Shown piece by piece: positions 19,666 through 32,868 of a DNA stretch of 64,000 nucleotides (position 1 is its first letter; each line of letters starts with the position of its first letter). The position numbers were made by a program, and so were the translations under genes. Origin of the DNA: Xylaria sp. FL1777 (lineage: Eukaryota; Ascomycota; Sordariomycetes; Xylariales; Xylariaceae); NCBI GenBank assembly GCA_022578965.1, contig MU400547.1, positions 186,001-250,000 of the forward strand. The letters run 5' to 3'. The notes beneath the pieces are model-generated. The model did no database searches and was not told the origin of the DNA. It saw only the letters and a list, made by a program, of their open reading frames with translations.

Positions 19666-22600
19666 AAGTAATATTCTAAAGTTCATTTGGATATCATCTG
19701 AATTCTGACAACGGCCTTTCGGAGGGCAATACACTTACCAACGGATCAGTTCCTACACTCCGAGTTGAATTAGAGAACTTGGCATCATGTGCGAAAAACC
19801 CAGAAGATAGTCGTGACACGACTTTGCTAAAGCTAGCCAAGTAACGGAACGTATATGTCCAATAATCCAATTCTAAAGGAGCTATCGATCTGGGATCGTG
19901 GGTAGCCCTGACCCGGCTGCCGTATCAAAGCTAAAGTAAAAACGGCTGACATGTAAGCGCCATCGTAACTAGGTTATTTACTTGGAATATAAGGATGCCC
20001 GAAGTGAAATCGTATTACCCGAACATAAAACATCAAGGAGGAGAGGTGATTAAAAGGTCCACTATGGTTTTCTTTTCCCTGTTGAATCTTAAGTCTGACT
20101 TGTTCATTTCTACCCCGGTTTTCCTGCGCGAAGCTCGGCTTGTCCAAATTATTCTCTAGTCTTTTTGTGGCAAGGTCAACATGACGAGTACTAGGAGACG
20201 ACACAGGTACTTAAGACTAGCGGTCTAATTGTGCTATAGACTATCGCAGATGTGATTCTACTTAGGGGGATAGCTAACCTACATATGGAGTGATCCTACT
20301 TGCTACTTACATCTTAGCTTGACATCTTCACATATACGCATAGGGATTTTAGTTTTATACGATTTCGGGTTTATATCCGGGAATCGGTTTTGATTCTCAA
20401 TGATCTGCACTTCCCTCCTGTCCCGACCGCAGATCTTGGGACGATTTGCAACGGCTAGGTCCCTAGGGTGTAGGCTAGGCATTTGAGATGAAGTCGTCAC
20501 TGACTGCTTTTTATATAGCCCGGTCTAGGTAGTCGCCGTCCATATACCTCCACATAGGGTTGGGGCGGCTAAGAGAAGAAATATATGGCGTGGGCTGGGT
20601 CTAGTCCCCGTCGTCCCCTCATTATGTCTAGAAAGAGCTTATTCTTGTTGACACGGATGTTTATACTGTACAATGGCAAGGGGTAGGGTAGAGCGAAGGA
20701 ATCGGGCCTTACCTAGGCCAACTCTCCATCACGCCTTCACAATAACCGCATAATCACATAGTGGAAATACCGGGCATCTGCACTTGCATGTGTGCGAGTC
20801 AAAAAGTACCAGTGGGTATTTCGATCCAGGGGGCCATAAAAGCCATCGTTGGGACTGGGCCTTCGAAGCCTAGACACTGTTTTAAACTTGTTGGGTTGAT
20901 GGCGTCTTGTTGGTGGCTAGATGTGAACTAGACATGTCTCAAATATGTGCATTGAGTAAATAGGATATTAGATAGTCTGTATCCTGTATGCGTGTATGCG
21001 AGCGTGGATAAATTAGGAGGTCGTTCTAGCCCAATGCTTTGTTGTTAGGTGGACAACTGTGTTAGCTGGCGTCGAATTAATGAGGTGTACAATTGACCCA
21101 GCATCTCTATATGTCTGTTGTCAGCCAAAGGCTAAGGAAAGTAGACTCGTACCAATAAATCTTGATCATTATCTCTTGATTAACGAGCAGAAGTAATGAT
21201 GCTCGTTCATGGATTGGCATAGTCAATATGCTTGAATTATCGCATGGGGATATATCGCAATTCGGGAACGGCACGATCAGAATCTCGGTGTGCTGTTTTT
21301 TTGAATGTACTATGCCGTGTTTGAAGATTTCGAGCGAACCCGCATTTGTGCAGCACATTTAAGATGTTATGCCGAGCCGACTAGGTTAGACCAACGGTGA
21401 AAGTCGAAGCGAAACCTGGAGCAGTCGGACCGATGAGACATTGGCAGATGCGAAGCCATCGTGAATGGGCTAGCGCATGCAAGCCAGGTTGCGTTTTGCG
21501 GGGGAGAGTTTGATGGGCAGTCAAAAAGCTGGGGTTCTGCCATCTGGAGACGGGGAAGTGTTCCACTCCACCAAGTCGAGCGAGCATTTCATTCCCTCAT
21601 TTATTCAATCACTCATTCCATCATTCTCCGTGGCGCTTATTTTGTACTTTTGTGTAGTCATCCGCCTGTCGTCTTTGGGTTTTTGGGGGTTTGTTTTTTT
21701 GAGTCTAGTACGGTACATCGAGCGGCCACTCTCCATTCCCGCTCGATGTTGTTTGCGTGTGTGTGATACCGGCGCACCGGTATCGAAGACGGAGTGAGGC
21801 ATGGAATACAGTAGATAGGAGCAACAATACCGGCCGATACCGGGTGTGCACTCTTGTATTGGCCCACCAAGCCGTCGCAAGATTTGTCACTTTCACTACT
21901 ATACAAATCAGTAATTTTTTTTTGGCTATATTCTATTGTACAATGTAGTAGGTACACCTACTTCATTTCTCTCTCATCACCCTTTACCTCGGTTCCATGT
22001 TTGCTCGTGAAAGTGGCAAGGCTTGTGAGGGGATTGTTTGTCCTACCTACTGAAGTCTTGAGTACGCGCAAGAAGTCGGCAACTCGAGGGACCAGAATGA
22101 CAACAAGTCGGTCAGCTGGTGAGGTGGTTACAGGACTCGTTGATAAGTAAATAGATTGACCAGCCGAACCATTCAGTGCTGAGGGAGCAAGAAATAGGCG
22201 CGACAGACTACTGTTGATAAATAACGCTCGAGGGAACGATTAGGTACTAGGTTAGGTGGATACTTGCACTTACACTACGATGTAGTAGGTATAGTATATA
22301 AGAATCGACATAGCCAACCTATCCCTTAGGCAGTGTAAGTAAGTAGGCTCTCGCTGCTAGTCACGTTGCCAGTGGCAGCCACTCTTCCTCTTCAAGACAA
22401 TTCCGGTTTTTTTAGGTTAGGTGCCTACATGTAATCCTGCTGCTGCTGCTGCAGTCGCTGGAATCCCACAGCTCCGGTACTGTACCCTAATTTTAGATGC
22501 ATAAACTTGTTATCTCCGGTACGTGTCTTGTTGCGAATTGCGAGATGAAGAGAACGGGGCACTACACCGGGAGAAATGCCCAAATGAGCAGCTGATAATT

Positions 22601-25600
22601 GCACCAGTAGTATACTGAGTATGCGTAAGGAATACATATACTACTGCAGTGTAGTATACTGTACTTTACTGAGCCTGCGATGCATGGTAGGAAGATCATT
22701 CAATGTTCCAGTCTGCTGTCTATGTACTCAGGTAAATAAATACCTTAACAACATGGGCAGCTCCACACTACATGTAGGTAGTAGGTAGGTAGTACGGTGT
22801 ATTATACAGGTAGTGTACCGTATTACGGATGGCAGATGGGAGAGAGATCGCTCACTACCTATTAGGTACTTACCTAGCCAGGTCAGCAATGACAAAAGCC
22901 ACTTCCCATACAGAAGAGTCAGACGGGAAGTCCGCCAATAGACTCGGTTATGAATGCCCTGCATGAGACGATGTAGGAGTCCGTACTTCCAAGGTATAGA
23001 TGTACAGTGTATGCGACCGTGCTGCACAGACCTCATGGATTTACAGGTTGGCAGTGTAGGTACTGCACACTACCTACACTAGTAACTGTCAGATGGTACC
23101 AGTAGACCGGCTCATGGGTTATGTCTCAACCCAATAATAGGTACTTTAGGTAGTCTACCTAGGTAGCTTGGTGAGTGAAAAGCTTCGTGTTTGTCGCGAG
23201 TAGGTAGACGCCTACTTGCACCTCAGCCGCTGACGGTCGGAGTATTAATTTAGCCTCATTACTTTTCACAGGTCGAAATGATAAATGATGAAGCTTTCTC
23301 GATCTCCACGTTGATTGACTTTGCAGCTCGGTTAAAAATAGAATTGCAACGGCTGTTAGTGTGATGACAAGGCATTTTGGGCTGACCTGGAGGGGAGATT
23401 TTGAATGCCTCTTTATGTAGTACGAAGTATATGTGTGCACAATAGGGATGTGCATAACTTCAGCAGATATATTGCTATCTAATATATATGCTCATATATC
23501 GTACAGTACAGAATAAACTACCTACGTATGCGTATGCTTGACCACATCTTTAAAAGTATTTATATACATGAGCTTATGGCATCCGCAAGACATGACGCAC
23601 TCGAGTTGTCCGCCACCCCAGTATGTGTGTGGTTCAGGATTAGTTGAGACGGACTAGCTGGGGTCACCCACGATCATGGGCTCCCACGTCAAGGTGAGGA
23701 GGTAACGTTGAACGAGCCTCTCCGCCCCCAATCCATTTTGAGTCGCTATCCCGATAGGATTTGGGGATTGCAACATTGCGTACCTAATCAAGGTACCTAA
23801 CCAAGGAACTGCAGCGTACGAGTGCGCGAAGAGAATTGCGGGTCGAGAGATCGTCGCCATCTATGCTCGCTTGAGTGCTTGACAGGTCGGTGAATGCGGA
23901 GACTCGGCCGATGAGGCAGTTCAGACACAGATTCATGATAAGAATATTAAATGTCCCTCGTTGATCTGCCTCTTCGCTGTGTGCATCTGATGTAAGGGGT
24001 CGAAGAGGCTTGAGTTAAATGCCCACCTGAAAATAGGGTGGCAAGACATGAATTGCCTGCCCTACCCCTGTCCTAACGGATGCACAGTAGCACTGCTGCT
24101 AGTTTCGCCACGTCCTGCTACGTCGAATAGGTATACGCAGTACATTGTGTAGGTAGGTAGGTAGACGGCGAAGTGTGCTCGTCCTGTGTTGGTGAACCTA
24201 GCAATACTGTACGCATACTGAGTAGACAGACTAGTCTCTCGGATGCGGCAGTGATCGATGAATACCGGCAGAAGGATCGAGTCTTGCATGTGTACGCATA
24301 ATGTTAAATCGGAGCAGAATATCGGATAGTCCTGAATTACTACAGTAGAAAGCTAACCGAGATCACATATTGACTGGATTAGCCGATTCACCAATCATCG
24401 GCAGGTAGCGTGACAATATCCAATGCCTCCGCAACGGACTTTAGCTGAGGCATTCAACATCAAGGGCTGGTGTTCTTGTCCTGTCTCATTCGTTCCTTAT
24501 CTACGGGGAGCGAGAGATAAAGTCACCTCACCCTCTGGCATGTCTACTACATATGAGTGGAACAAAGGTATGGTAGGTATGGTAGACGTCCATTGGTGAA
24601 GTCGGGACCTCGTCAAACTCCACGTTAATTCTGTGCTGCGGCGGGCTTCTCCCGTGCATCCGCTGCCGTCGTCGTCACGCACGGGAGGTTGCAACGGTTC
24701 TTCTCCCAGTTTAGGAATTCCAAGGCTGACGGCATTTGTCTTCCCCTCTCGCATTGTAGTAGCACCGAGTCCAACATATGCGGATGCGCACGGCAGCAGA
24801 GCTTCCAGGCTTTGGCATGCTTGCTGGCGAAATGAGACTGAAGGGCGTAGGTAGTAGATTATCTATTAGTTGTGGCGTAAAAGTAAATGCCGAGCTGAGT
24901 AGCCACGTATTGATTGGCACTTCGACAAGGGCAAAAGCTGGATAATATTACAAGAACCTGATCATGCCAGGCTCGGACTCTTCTCGACTTCCATACACAT
25001 ACATGTCATGTACTGCATAGGACTTTCGTGCAACTGTGTCTAGCTGGAATCGGACGCGTTCCGCGGATGTCAACGTGTTTATGTACCACACTGCTGCGTA
25101 CAGTAGCATGATCCTTTCCGTCCGCGTTGGTGGTGTAGTACTCGTACGAGCACCTACCGACTCGACTTGACAGGATAACACGAGACCTTTTTTTGGGTTG
25201 TTTTTTTGGTTTCCTTTTCTTTTATCAAACTATACAACACTATCGTCGCCACAGAGTCTCTAAAACTCTTGGGAGAGACCGAAAAGTCACAAGTTGTTGA
25301 GCCACATGCTCGCTCTCATTTCTTGGCTGGCATGTGCTCACACCCAGCAAGTTGTTGATTCTGTTGTGTTATGTTATGTGTCCTCGTAGTGGATAGCGTG
25401 AGTGCCTACTCATATGAGCCTGGGGCTGCTAGTATTATTATTATTCATCGCTTGTCGCAGGCGTTGATTCTATTTGTCTGGAGGTTTCTGACTTGACTCT
25501 CATGTCACTAGACTAACTGTCTTTAGCTAGCCCGCCCAACTCCTCTGCAAGTAACTGAGCAGAATATTGGGGTACCTTGCATACAGTGCGAGCGAGATTC

Positions 25601-26492
25601 CCGGGCCCGTATCTGTGTCGGGTATCGCTACTGCAGGGCTGGTAGTGAGCCGCTGCATGCTCAGCGATGGCTTGCCGGCGTCGACGTACCTCTACATAGC
25701 GCGTCGTCAGGCCACCTAGAAGGCACCAAGGCCCGCTAGCGTACTGTGCAGGCAGGCAGGCCATCACACAGCACGCCTGGTTGGTGGCCCAGCAGCGCCT
25801 TCAAGCCCCCTTCATTTCCATCCATGTCTCTTGCATGTCCTTGCTCCCGCAGCTTCCACCCTTCCCCTTCCACACTGACTCCCGAGTCCCCAAAAGAAGA
25901 TGTAGAGGTGGACCCTCCCTCCCTCACCTTTCCCCATCTTTCTTTCTACCGTGCCTTTTCTAGTCTTGTTCCGTCTCTTCCAGTTTTCCCACAACCTGCT
26001 TCCTGCTTTCTGCCTCCTGCTCCCGCTGTCGCCGTTGTTGCTGGTGTCGTCGTCGTAGTCGCCGCCGTCGACATTTGCGAGCCATCCACTCCCTTAAGTT
26101 AAGAATCTGCTACGCTCTTGTTGGCCCTTTTCAACAGCACACTCGTTGCCCGCGCTCGATCACGACTCCGACTCTCAGCGACCCTTGTCGCATCGTCTGC
26201 ACTCATTGCAGTTCCCCCGGTCGCCATTCCCCACGTTTCCCAATGACCAGCAGCGTCCCTCCGCATTTCCCTCACTGACGGGCCGATTAAGAACACACGC
26301 TACCCAGCTGCCTCGAACTGCGCATTTGGTCGCTGCGCACGTCTTTGTCTCGCTCGGCTCTAGCTATCGATTCGTGATTTGGTTTGGGAAAGGTTGTTGG
26401 CGACGTCTCACCCGATATCTACCTGCGTTGCCTACGGTCGGCGCTCGATTCGATCACCGCTTGCATCGATCTCGACAGACTCGATCCTTCAC
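19666..26492. other. Long gene-poor region and leader of the Zn2Cys6 regulator
   Basis: Nearly 7 kb without a frame I would defend as a gene. The longest frames (about 100 codons near 21.5 kb and 25.8 kb) lack family features and overlap frames on the other strand. Short TAGGTA/TACCTA repeats occur repeatedly, e.g. near 22770-22800 and 24150-24165. A perfect 8-bp inverted repeat is at 21765. The last 700 bases are CT-rich and probably form the promoter and long 5' leader of the regulator at 26493. Long upstream regions are typical of fungal regulatory genes, and non-coding RNAs cannot be excluded. Confidence 0.5.
21765..21784. repeat. Perfect 8-bp inverted repeat with 4-base loop
   Basis: GATACCGG and CCGGTATC flank CGCA. 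Related GATACCGGG and ACCGGCC words follow at about 21830-21845. It could be a palindromic binding site or a chance hairpin. Confidence 0.6.
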
Positions 26493-28717
26493 ATGTCGGC
26501 CGCCGTGAAGAGGGCCTGCGACGCCTGCCACCGTCGCAAGGTCAAGTGTGATGGCATCAATCCGTGCCGCAACTGCTCTTCTGCCCAGTTAACCTGCACG
26601 TACAATGCGATTCCCCAGAAGAAAGGCCCCAAGGGCTCGAGGGCGAAAGTCATTAGCGAATTGCGTGAGACGCAGCGACAGACGAGTCTTTCTGCCAAAG
26701 TCCAGAGTCGGCTAAACGGCTTGGGCAGCCCTTCATGTATCTCACCTTCTTTGGCACCCACGCCTGGTCTCCTGGCACCCGAAATGGTCAAAGAAGCCAT
26801 CGAATTCTTTTTCGCCAATATGTACTCGATTATGCCCATTATTCACCGCCAGCGGCTCGAACAGCAGTGCATGTTTATCGACCAGAATCCCGATACTTAT
26901 TGTCTACTTACGTCGCTGTCTGCCTATATGATGTTTCAACCAGGCATGAGTCTTCCCACAGGAGATTCGATGCTCGAACACATGCCAGGTGCCCATATTG
27001 TTTCAGGAACACTGTTGATGGAGGAAGCCATTCGTGTGCGTAGGGGGCTCGATTATTTGGAATCACCTACGCTCAACACCCTGTGTACGAGTTACTTCCT
27101 GTTCTGCTCATACTACGCTCTCGAAATGCACGAAAAGGCTTGGTTCTATCTCCGTGAAGCTACAACACTAGCCCATATGTGTGGAATGACGAAGGAAGAG
27201 TCTTATGTGCAATTCGACAATATTGAGTCATCCCGTCGGCGCCGCCTGTACTGGCTGTTGTTTGTGACGGAAAGGTATGCCCCTCTGATGCACGATAATG
27301 GTAGCCAAAATGCTAACTTCAATGAAGGGCGTATGCCTTGCAGCGTGGTCGACCCCTGACTTTGCAGGCCTCGATTAATCTTCCATCTATAAGCGATGAT
27401 CCTTCTGACCCGTTAGCCCATCAACTAAGTGGCTATCTTTCATTGGTTAGCATGTTCCGTCCATTCGATGACACGTTTATTACACTCTGGAACAAGACTA
27501 GAGGCGAATGTTCTTCGTCTTATCTTGGTGTTCTACGAAAACAATTCTCCGAAATGAATGGTTCTATGATGAATGGGCGAGATATAGACCAACGATTAAT
27601 TCAGCAATGGCTGAAACTCGCAGTCTGGCAACTGAACATGCAGCACGGATGCGTTCCCCAGAATGGTCAAGAACAGCTACACTACCAAATCGATATGTCG
27701 CGCGAATTGATGTCTATGACATCTCAGTTCCAAACACAGAGCATTGAACTATTAGGTGTACCGCTGGTTGCCAAGCTGCTAGATATTGCATGTGCCCTTA
27801 CAGATGTACTTGCTATGCAGCCTGCTTCTAGCGACCCTTTTACCATGGGCCCTCGCGAACATCTCAACTCCCTACTTCAAATACTATCGAGCCTCCGTAG
27901 CGGTGACCACCACCTCCTTCCACTCCTTTTGGACAAAGTCCATGACGTATTGCCTCGTCTGGCGAATCCTATGTTACAGCGCGCCCCAGAGAACGCCTGC
28001 CTTGCTAACATCGACATATTTGACGGATTCGGCAATGCCGGAATGGCTCAGCCACCCATGTTGACAGACTTCAAAACTGAGCCTTACACATCAAACGGTA
28101 TACCACATTTGCAAGATATTCCTGCAGTGGACTCAAGCAGCTCTAATGGTGGATCTGATTTGAAATCGCCTTTTCCAATAGGCAGCTCTCCCGGTGTCAT
28201 GTCCCCTACTGGGGAATATGCTCCCAGTAATGAGTACAATTCGATGCCCGAGATGCTGATGAGTCCTATGGGCCAGCCACAACAATCTGCCCTCGGCCAA
28301 GCAGGGACAATGAGTACCCAGCAACAGCATCACCAACACCCACTTCACAGTATGGTATCACAAAACGTCAATCAAAACCATCCTTTAAATAGTCAAATGT
28401 CGGTCGAGATGCACAACAATCTCACGAATAGCCTGAACCAGGCTCCAAACTACGTTAATGTGGGTCAACCGCAGAATCCATCTTACAATCCATCCACCCA
28501 CAACATGATGAACAATATCATGCATCGGACCCCCCCTCAGCGGAATAACAGTTTCGTAATACATCAACAGCAGCACCAACACCACCAACCCACTCAAATC
28601 CCGAGGACGGTTGGCGATTTTCATGCGTTACAACGGGCCAATTCGGAAAATGTCGCCATGAATTCAATATCATTGCGACAAATGCAACCTGAATTAGATT
28701 TTAGCAACTTACCCTAG
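26493..28717 (+). CDS. Zn2Cys6 transcription factor, AmyR/COL-26/BglR-like
   Basis: Exons 26493-27274 and 27328-28717 join in frame across a 53-bp intron (TER to AYALQRGRP), giving 723 residues. The N-terminus carries the binuclear zinc cluster with Cys at 9, 12, 19, 25, 28 and 35, followed by a basic linker and the conserved block KVISELRETQR. The middle (about 95-430) is a fungal-specific transcription factor domain. The last 250 residues are rich in Gln, His, Asn, Met and Pro, typical of an activation region. The zinc cluster and linker resemble the AmyR / COL-26 / BglR group, which controls starch and glucose-responsive gene expression; orthology is inferred, not proven. The ATG at 26493 starts directly before the zinc cluster. 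A longer in-frame stretch upstream lacks support. The cutinase gene lies 2 kb downstream, but a regulatory link is not shown. Confidence 0.9.
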
Positions 28718-30770
28718 CCCCGAGACGTTGATGACATGTCCAACGACACTATCCGTACTCATTCGGCAGCTAGATGGATTATATTATTTACGCTATCTCA
28801 TCTACAATCATATCTGGAGAACTAGCACGCAACTATTCCTTTTCGCATTGTTTCCCTGTATATACAGCATTTTTGTTTTCTTGATTTCGAACTACAGAAT
28901 CATATAGGTTAAATTTACCTACTGTATGAGAGCAGCCTGGCGTAGACGAGGACAAAAGCACCATGACAAGCTTACGCCTGCTCGTCACAACATCTCTCGA
29001 GCACCCAACGAGTTTGGAGATGAAAAATCTTTCCTTTGTCAGTTTCTCTGACCCCCTTGGATTTGGATTTCCTTACACTCGATATCCTGGAGATTATGGA
29101 ATATGGTGTTGTGGGAAGGGGCTTGCATTCTTGTATTATGATATTGCTTCGGATCTATCTCATAGGTCCCTGGTCATTTGCTTGGCATGGTATGGGAGTT
29201 TTGATGATGGCATATTTTCTGGTAAAGAGGGGGAATCTTATTAATCCAACATGCGGACAGCATGTGCGGGAGAACAGAACCATGAAGCGAAAGACGCTTT
29301 GTTAAGGTTGGGAATAGTGGTATAAGCACAAAAGACGCACACAGGACGAGGCGTAGCTTGTACAGCATAGCGAAATAGCATTAGATAGTAAACAGTTTAT
29401 CCGTGTATCATTGAGTTTTCACGAGTGCTTTACGATGGCCATGTCGGCGTGAGCAGGAGTTTGTTGCTCGGTCTTGGCATCCCGCTTTTCTGGGCACCGA
29501 GCTTGGGTTAGGTATGCTCGCGTTTGTAAACCGAGGTGACTTGTTTTCTGTTTTCTGTTATTCTCTAACATACGTAGGCTATCGATCACCTGTAACAACA
29601 GAACATGTTAAGGATGAGAGAAACACAAATTCCATCGCATAGCTTACGCTTAATGCGTTCAAGGAGATGACCTGAAAGCTCTACAGGTGGTGGTATTTGT
29701 TTACTGTAGGTGAGAACCAAGGGCTAAGGATCTAGATGAGATATAGTCTATTCAAAAATGGCGGCGCGAACACGCCGCGACGACGTACACGAGAAACACA
29801 TGTCATTTTAGCGATGTGCCGATGCCTGCGGATTTGCATGGAAAATATGACCTATTCATGAGAGATATAGGAGACAACATATTTATCCACAAGTTCATTC
29901 ACACGCAATTGCGAGAAACGAAAGAATGGCGCAAAGTATCATAACTTGCGAAAGATTCCGCATATGTAAGGACGTCTCATGGTGAAGACGCACTCGGAGA
30001 ATTAAGGAGATAATATTCCTTGTCATTTCAACGCAGAGCAGCGTGTGTGCATGCGCGATTATCAACCCAGCCAGTCTAACAGGCGAGAACGAAATAGCAA
30101 GGGGGCAGGTTATGGGCCCTGCAGCCTTTATAGCCGGATAGCGAATGCGTGAGAGGGGGCAAAGGGAAGGCGTCCACATATTTGATTAATCGTTGGATAT
30201 TGATGAGTTCTCAGTGTAACACATGGTTGCTGGTACCGTGGCCGAAAAGGGAAAAAACGACACCCAGGAATTGCTCACGCTCCCTCGTCCGACATCCGAG
30301 CCTTTCATATAAATAGACGATGATATTGATATTGCGCAAGCCTGGCACTGCACAATGACGATCGTTTCCTGCTCTCTGGATGACTCGGGAAGATCCCGAA
30401 ACGAACCCCCATCACGAAAATAGAGCTAACTGCAGCGGACAATTCAAGAAAATCCGCCTTGACCTTCGTCGTCCCTGATGATCTGGTTTTAGCCTTCTTG
30501 TCTCCCTGAACTAACTGCCTGAGGGCGAGAGGAGCAGGAAAGCTTGGATCATCACCGACATGACTTCGTGCAGACAAGTCAAGGTATTCTTTGGTAGATA
30601 TCCGAGGGGCTAAGACACGTTCATATCGTCTTGAATCTCCCGGCCAGTTTATCCCAGTCCTAGATCTTCCCCATCAGGCATCTTACATATTTCCCCTCCG
30701 TCTGGCGCCGTCGACTAAGGAAGGGAAGGATCCTCAAAGCCCGTTCCAGAGAATTTCCGAGGCTGCCAAG
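28718..30770. other. Intergenic region downstream of the regulator
   Basis: No supported gene in 2 kb. It holds the 3' region of the regulator and the promoter of the cutinase, with a possible TATA-like ATATAAATA near 30308. Two overlapping frames near 29.0-29.3 kb lack features and are not called. Confidence 0.45.
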
Positions 30771-32005
30771 ATGAGGTCTTTCATCTTGTCGTTTCTCCTC
30801 CTGTGCCTTGGACGCTCGGCGGCGATCTCGGCGCCGTCGCACATCCGCGCCCGCCAGACCTGGTCGGTCTATTGGTGGTCGTCGGAGCTGCAGCAGTACG
30901 GTTGCAGGCCCATCATCTTCGTCTTTGCTAAGGCGACGTACGAGCCCGGGAATTTGGTACGTACACGCCCGTCAGTCAGTCAAGTAGTCAGTCTGTCACT
31001 GTCACTGTCACATAGAAAGGGGTATTCGCAGAAGACGGGGGGGAAAAGTTCCCGTAAAACAAACAGACTATTTCACACATTGAGAACCCGCGCTGATTGT
31101 CGTCGTCGTCTTCTGTGCGGGCGTAGGGATTCACTATTGGCCCGACGCTATCTAACGCACTCAAAGCGGTATTTGGCGTGACGAATGTCGCGACGCAGGG
31201 CGTCGATTATTTCGGCCTCATTGATGGAAACTATTACCCCGGAGGGGCGCCGCCCTGGGGGATATACGACAGTAAGCGGCTCTCTTCCCCCCCCCCCCCC
31301 CCTCTCTCTCCTAATGGGGCTTTACGAGGTTGAGATCTCGACGGGCCATGAATTCAATAGGCCCCCGTAACATAAATAGTGTTCAAGTCATCATTGACTG
31401 ACCGTTGGAATGTAGTGCAAGCCATCATAAGCGCGGCCGCGGCCTGTCCACACTCCAAGATCGTAGTGTCCGGTTATAGGTAAGCAAGCTTGCGCCTTTG
31501 TCGCCTTCCCCTTTTCATTCAACTCGGAAACCCACGCGTCGAAGACATTAATTTATATACTCACCGACATCCACCTTGCAGCCAAGGCGCCGCCATAGTG
31601 CACCGCGCGATCGAGGCGCTGGGGCCCGAGGTCCGGGGGCGGATCGCGGGAGTGGTGACGTTCGGCGACACGCAGACGCTGCAGGATGGCGGGCGCGTCA
31701 AGGGCTACCCGACGAACCAGACGCTCATCATCTGCAACAGCGGCGACATCATCTGCACGGGCACGCTGGTGCCGCTGTACCCGGTGCACTGGGACTACAT
31801 CAAGTGGGTGCCGACGGCCACGCTGTTCCTCGCGCAGACCATCGTCGCCGCCAACGCCGTCGATCCCTGGCCCAACGGTACCCTGGTCTCGGACCTGTCG
31901 CGGCTCGGGGAGCTGGGCCCCGGCGTCGATAGGGATGCCCCGGTGCCTACGAGGCTTGTTGCGTTCCCCCAGCCGCCCGTGGCGACGGGGGTTTGGGAGG
32001 GTTGA
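30771..32005 (+). CDS. Secreted cutinase-family serine esterase
   Basis: Four exons (30771-30956, 31127-31271, 31416-31479, 31582-32005) join in frame to 272 residues. A signal peptide (MRSFILSFLLLCLGRSAA) is followed by a probable basic pro-site (HIRAR). The cutinase fold is shown by the nucleophile elbow GYSQGAA, with the Ser codon split by intron 3. The CNSGDIIC block contains the catalytic Asp, and VHWDY is the likely catalytic His region. Paired cysteines (YGC..., ACPH, ICNSGDIIC) fit family disulfides. Cutinases hydrolyse cutin and other polyesters or short esters outside the cell. Introns of 102-170 bp are longer than elsewhere in the window, and intron 2 contains a 16-base C run. The carboxy-terminal 60 residues after the His form a Pro/Val-rich tail. 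Confidence 0.92.
31287..31302. repeat. Poly-C run inside cutinase intron 2
   Basis: Sixteen consecutive C residues followed by a short CT run lie within the intron spanning 31272-31415. Such runs are prone to slippage and sequencing error, but here they do not affect coding sequence. Confidence 0.8.
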
Positions 32006-32868
32006 TATATCATGCGATGTTTATGTCCTGGTTGTCCCTCGAGGATCACTATTGCGCTTCCTATGACTATCTTGGCGCTGAGATGGAGTGATATAGCATG
32101 TCCGACATGGTCTGCAACTTGGCTTCCTCACCGAGGCCAGATAGAACCTTTTGTAACTGGGTATGAGGGGGGGTTTTGTTGAGACGACGGAAGGTTTCTT
32201 TTGAATTTGTTTAGACGGCGTTTTCCATGATAGAACCCCCTTTAGCATCCCCTTGACATTCGACTTCAAGATAGAGACTCGCTCGACTTAGGTCTTCATG
32301 GGACTGGAGTGGTGCTTTAGTATCACGTCGTGCTCCGCCAAGCGAATATGACGAATCTGTATTACTGGTATTAGTCAAGGTCCATGTAGTTATTAGGTGC
32401 CGCGGCTGGCAAGAAGCGGGGCTGATCTCGCAACAACACGTTAAACGGCCTTGCGAGTCCGAGTATTAGTGGTGGCTCGGGGCGATCTAATGAGCCGCGT
32501 TCTAGCTGGATCCGAATGCGAAGGATCGAGGCGGTGGATCGGGCTAACCCACTGTGCCGCGGTTAGCTGGCCGACTGTCTCCGCTGCTTGAGTCCGTCCG
32601 CGGGGATCGCGGAGATGACTTTATATAAGCACTTACAAGCAGAACTATACAGTCTATACTACACCAATAACAACAACATCAGAGGCGGAACGTAAATATA
32701 ACGGAGAAGACCACACAGCAACTCCACATCGTCGCTGTCCTAAGGTTATATATATGGGAGTAGAATCTCACCAACTCCTCACCAATCCCCTTCTCGAATG
32801 AGAAAGGACCACTCGCAAAGTACCCGCCGATCTCATCACCACCATCACCACCATCACATCACATCACC
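32006..32868. other. Intergenic region and DUF2855 gene leader
   Basis: No gene is supported. TATA-like TTTATATAAG lies near 32620-32629. Just before the ATG at 32869 is a CACCAT/CATCAC triplet-type repeat (about 32834-32867), probably in the 5' leader. Confidence 0.5.
32834..32867. repeat. CACCAT-type simple repeat in leader
   Basis: An imperfect (CAYCAC)n repeat abuts the start codon of the DUF2855 gene. The sequence around the ATG itself (CACCATGG) is a favourable eukaryotic start context. Confidence 0.7.

Noticed and set aside
21461..21797. Overlapping frames of about 100 codons in the gene-poor region
   Set aside because: Two plus-strand and three minus-strand frames cover the same bases. 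None has splice, motif or composition support.
28963..29305. Two overlapping plus-strand frames downstream of the regulator
   Set aside because: They lack domain features and intron signals and probably lie in 3' flanking DNA.
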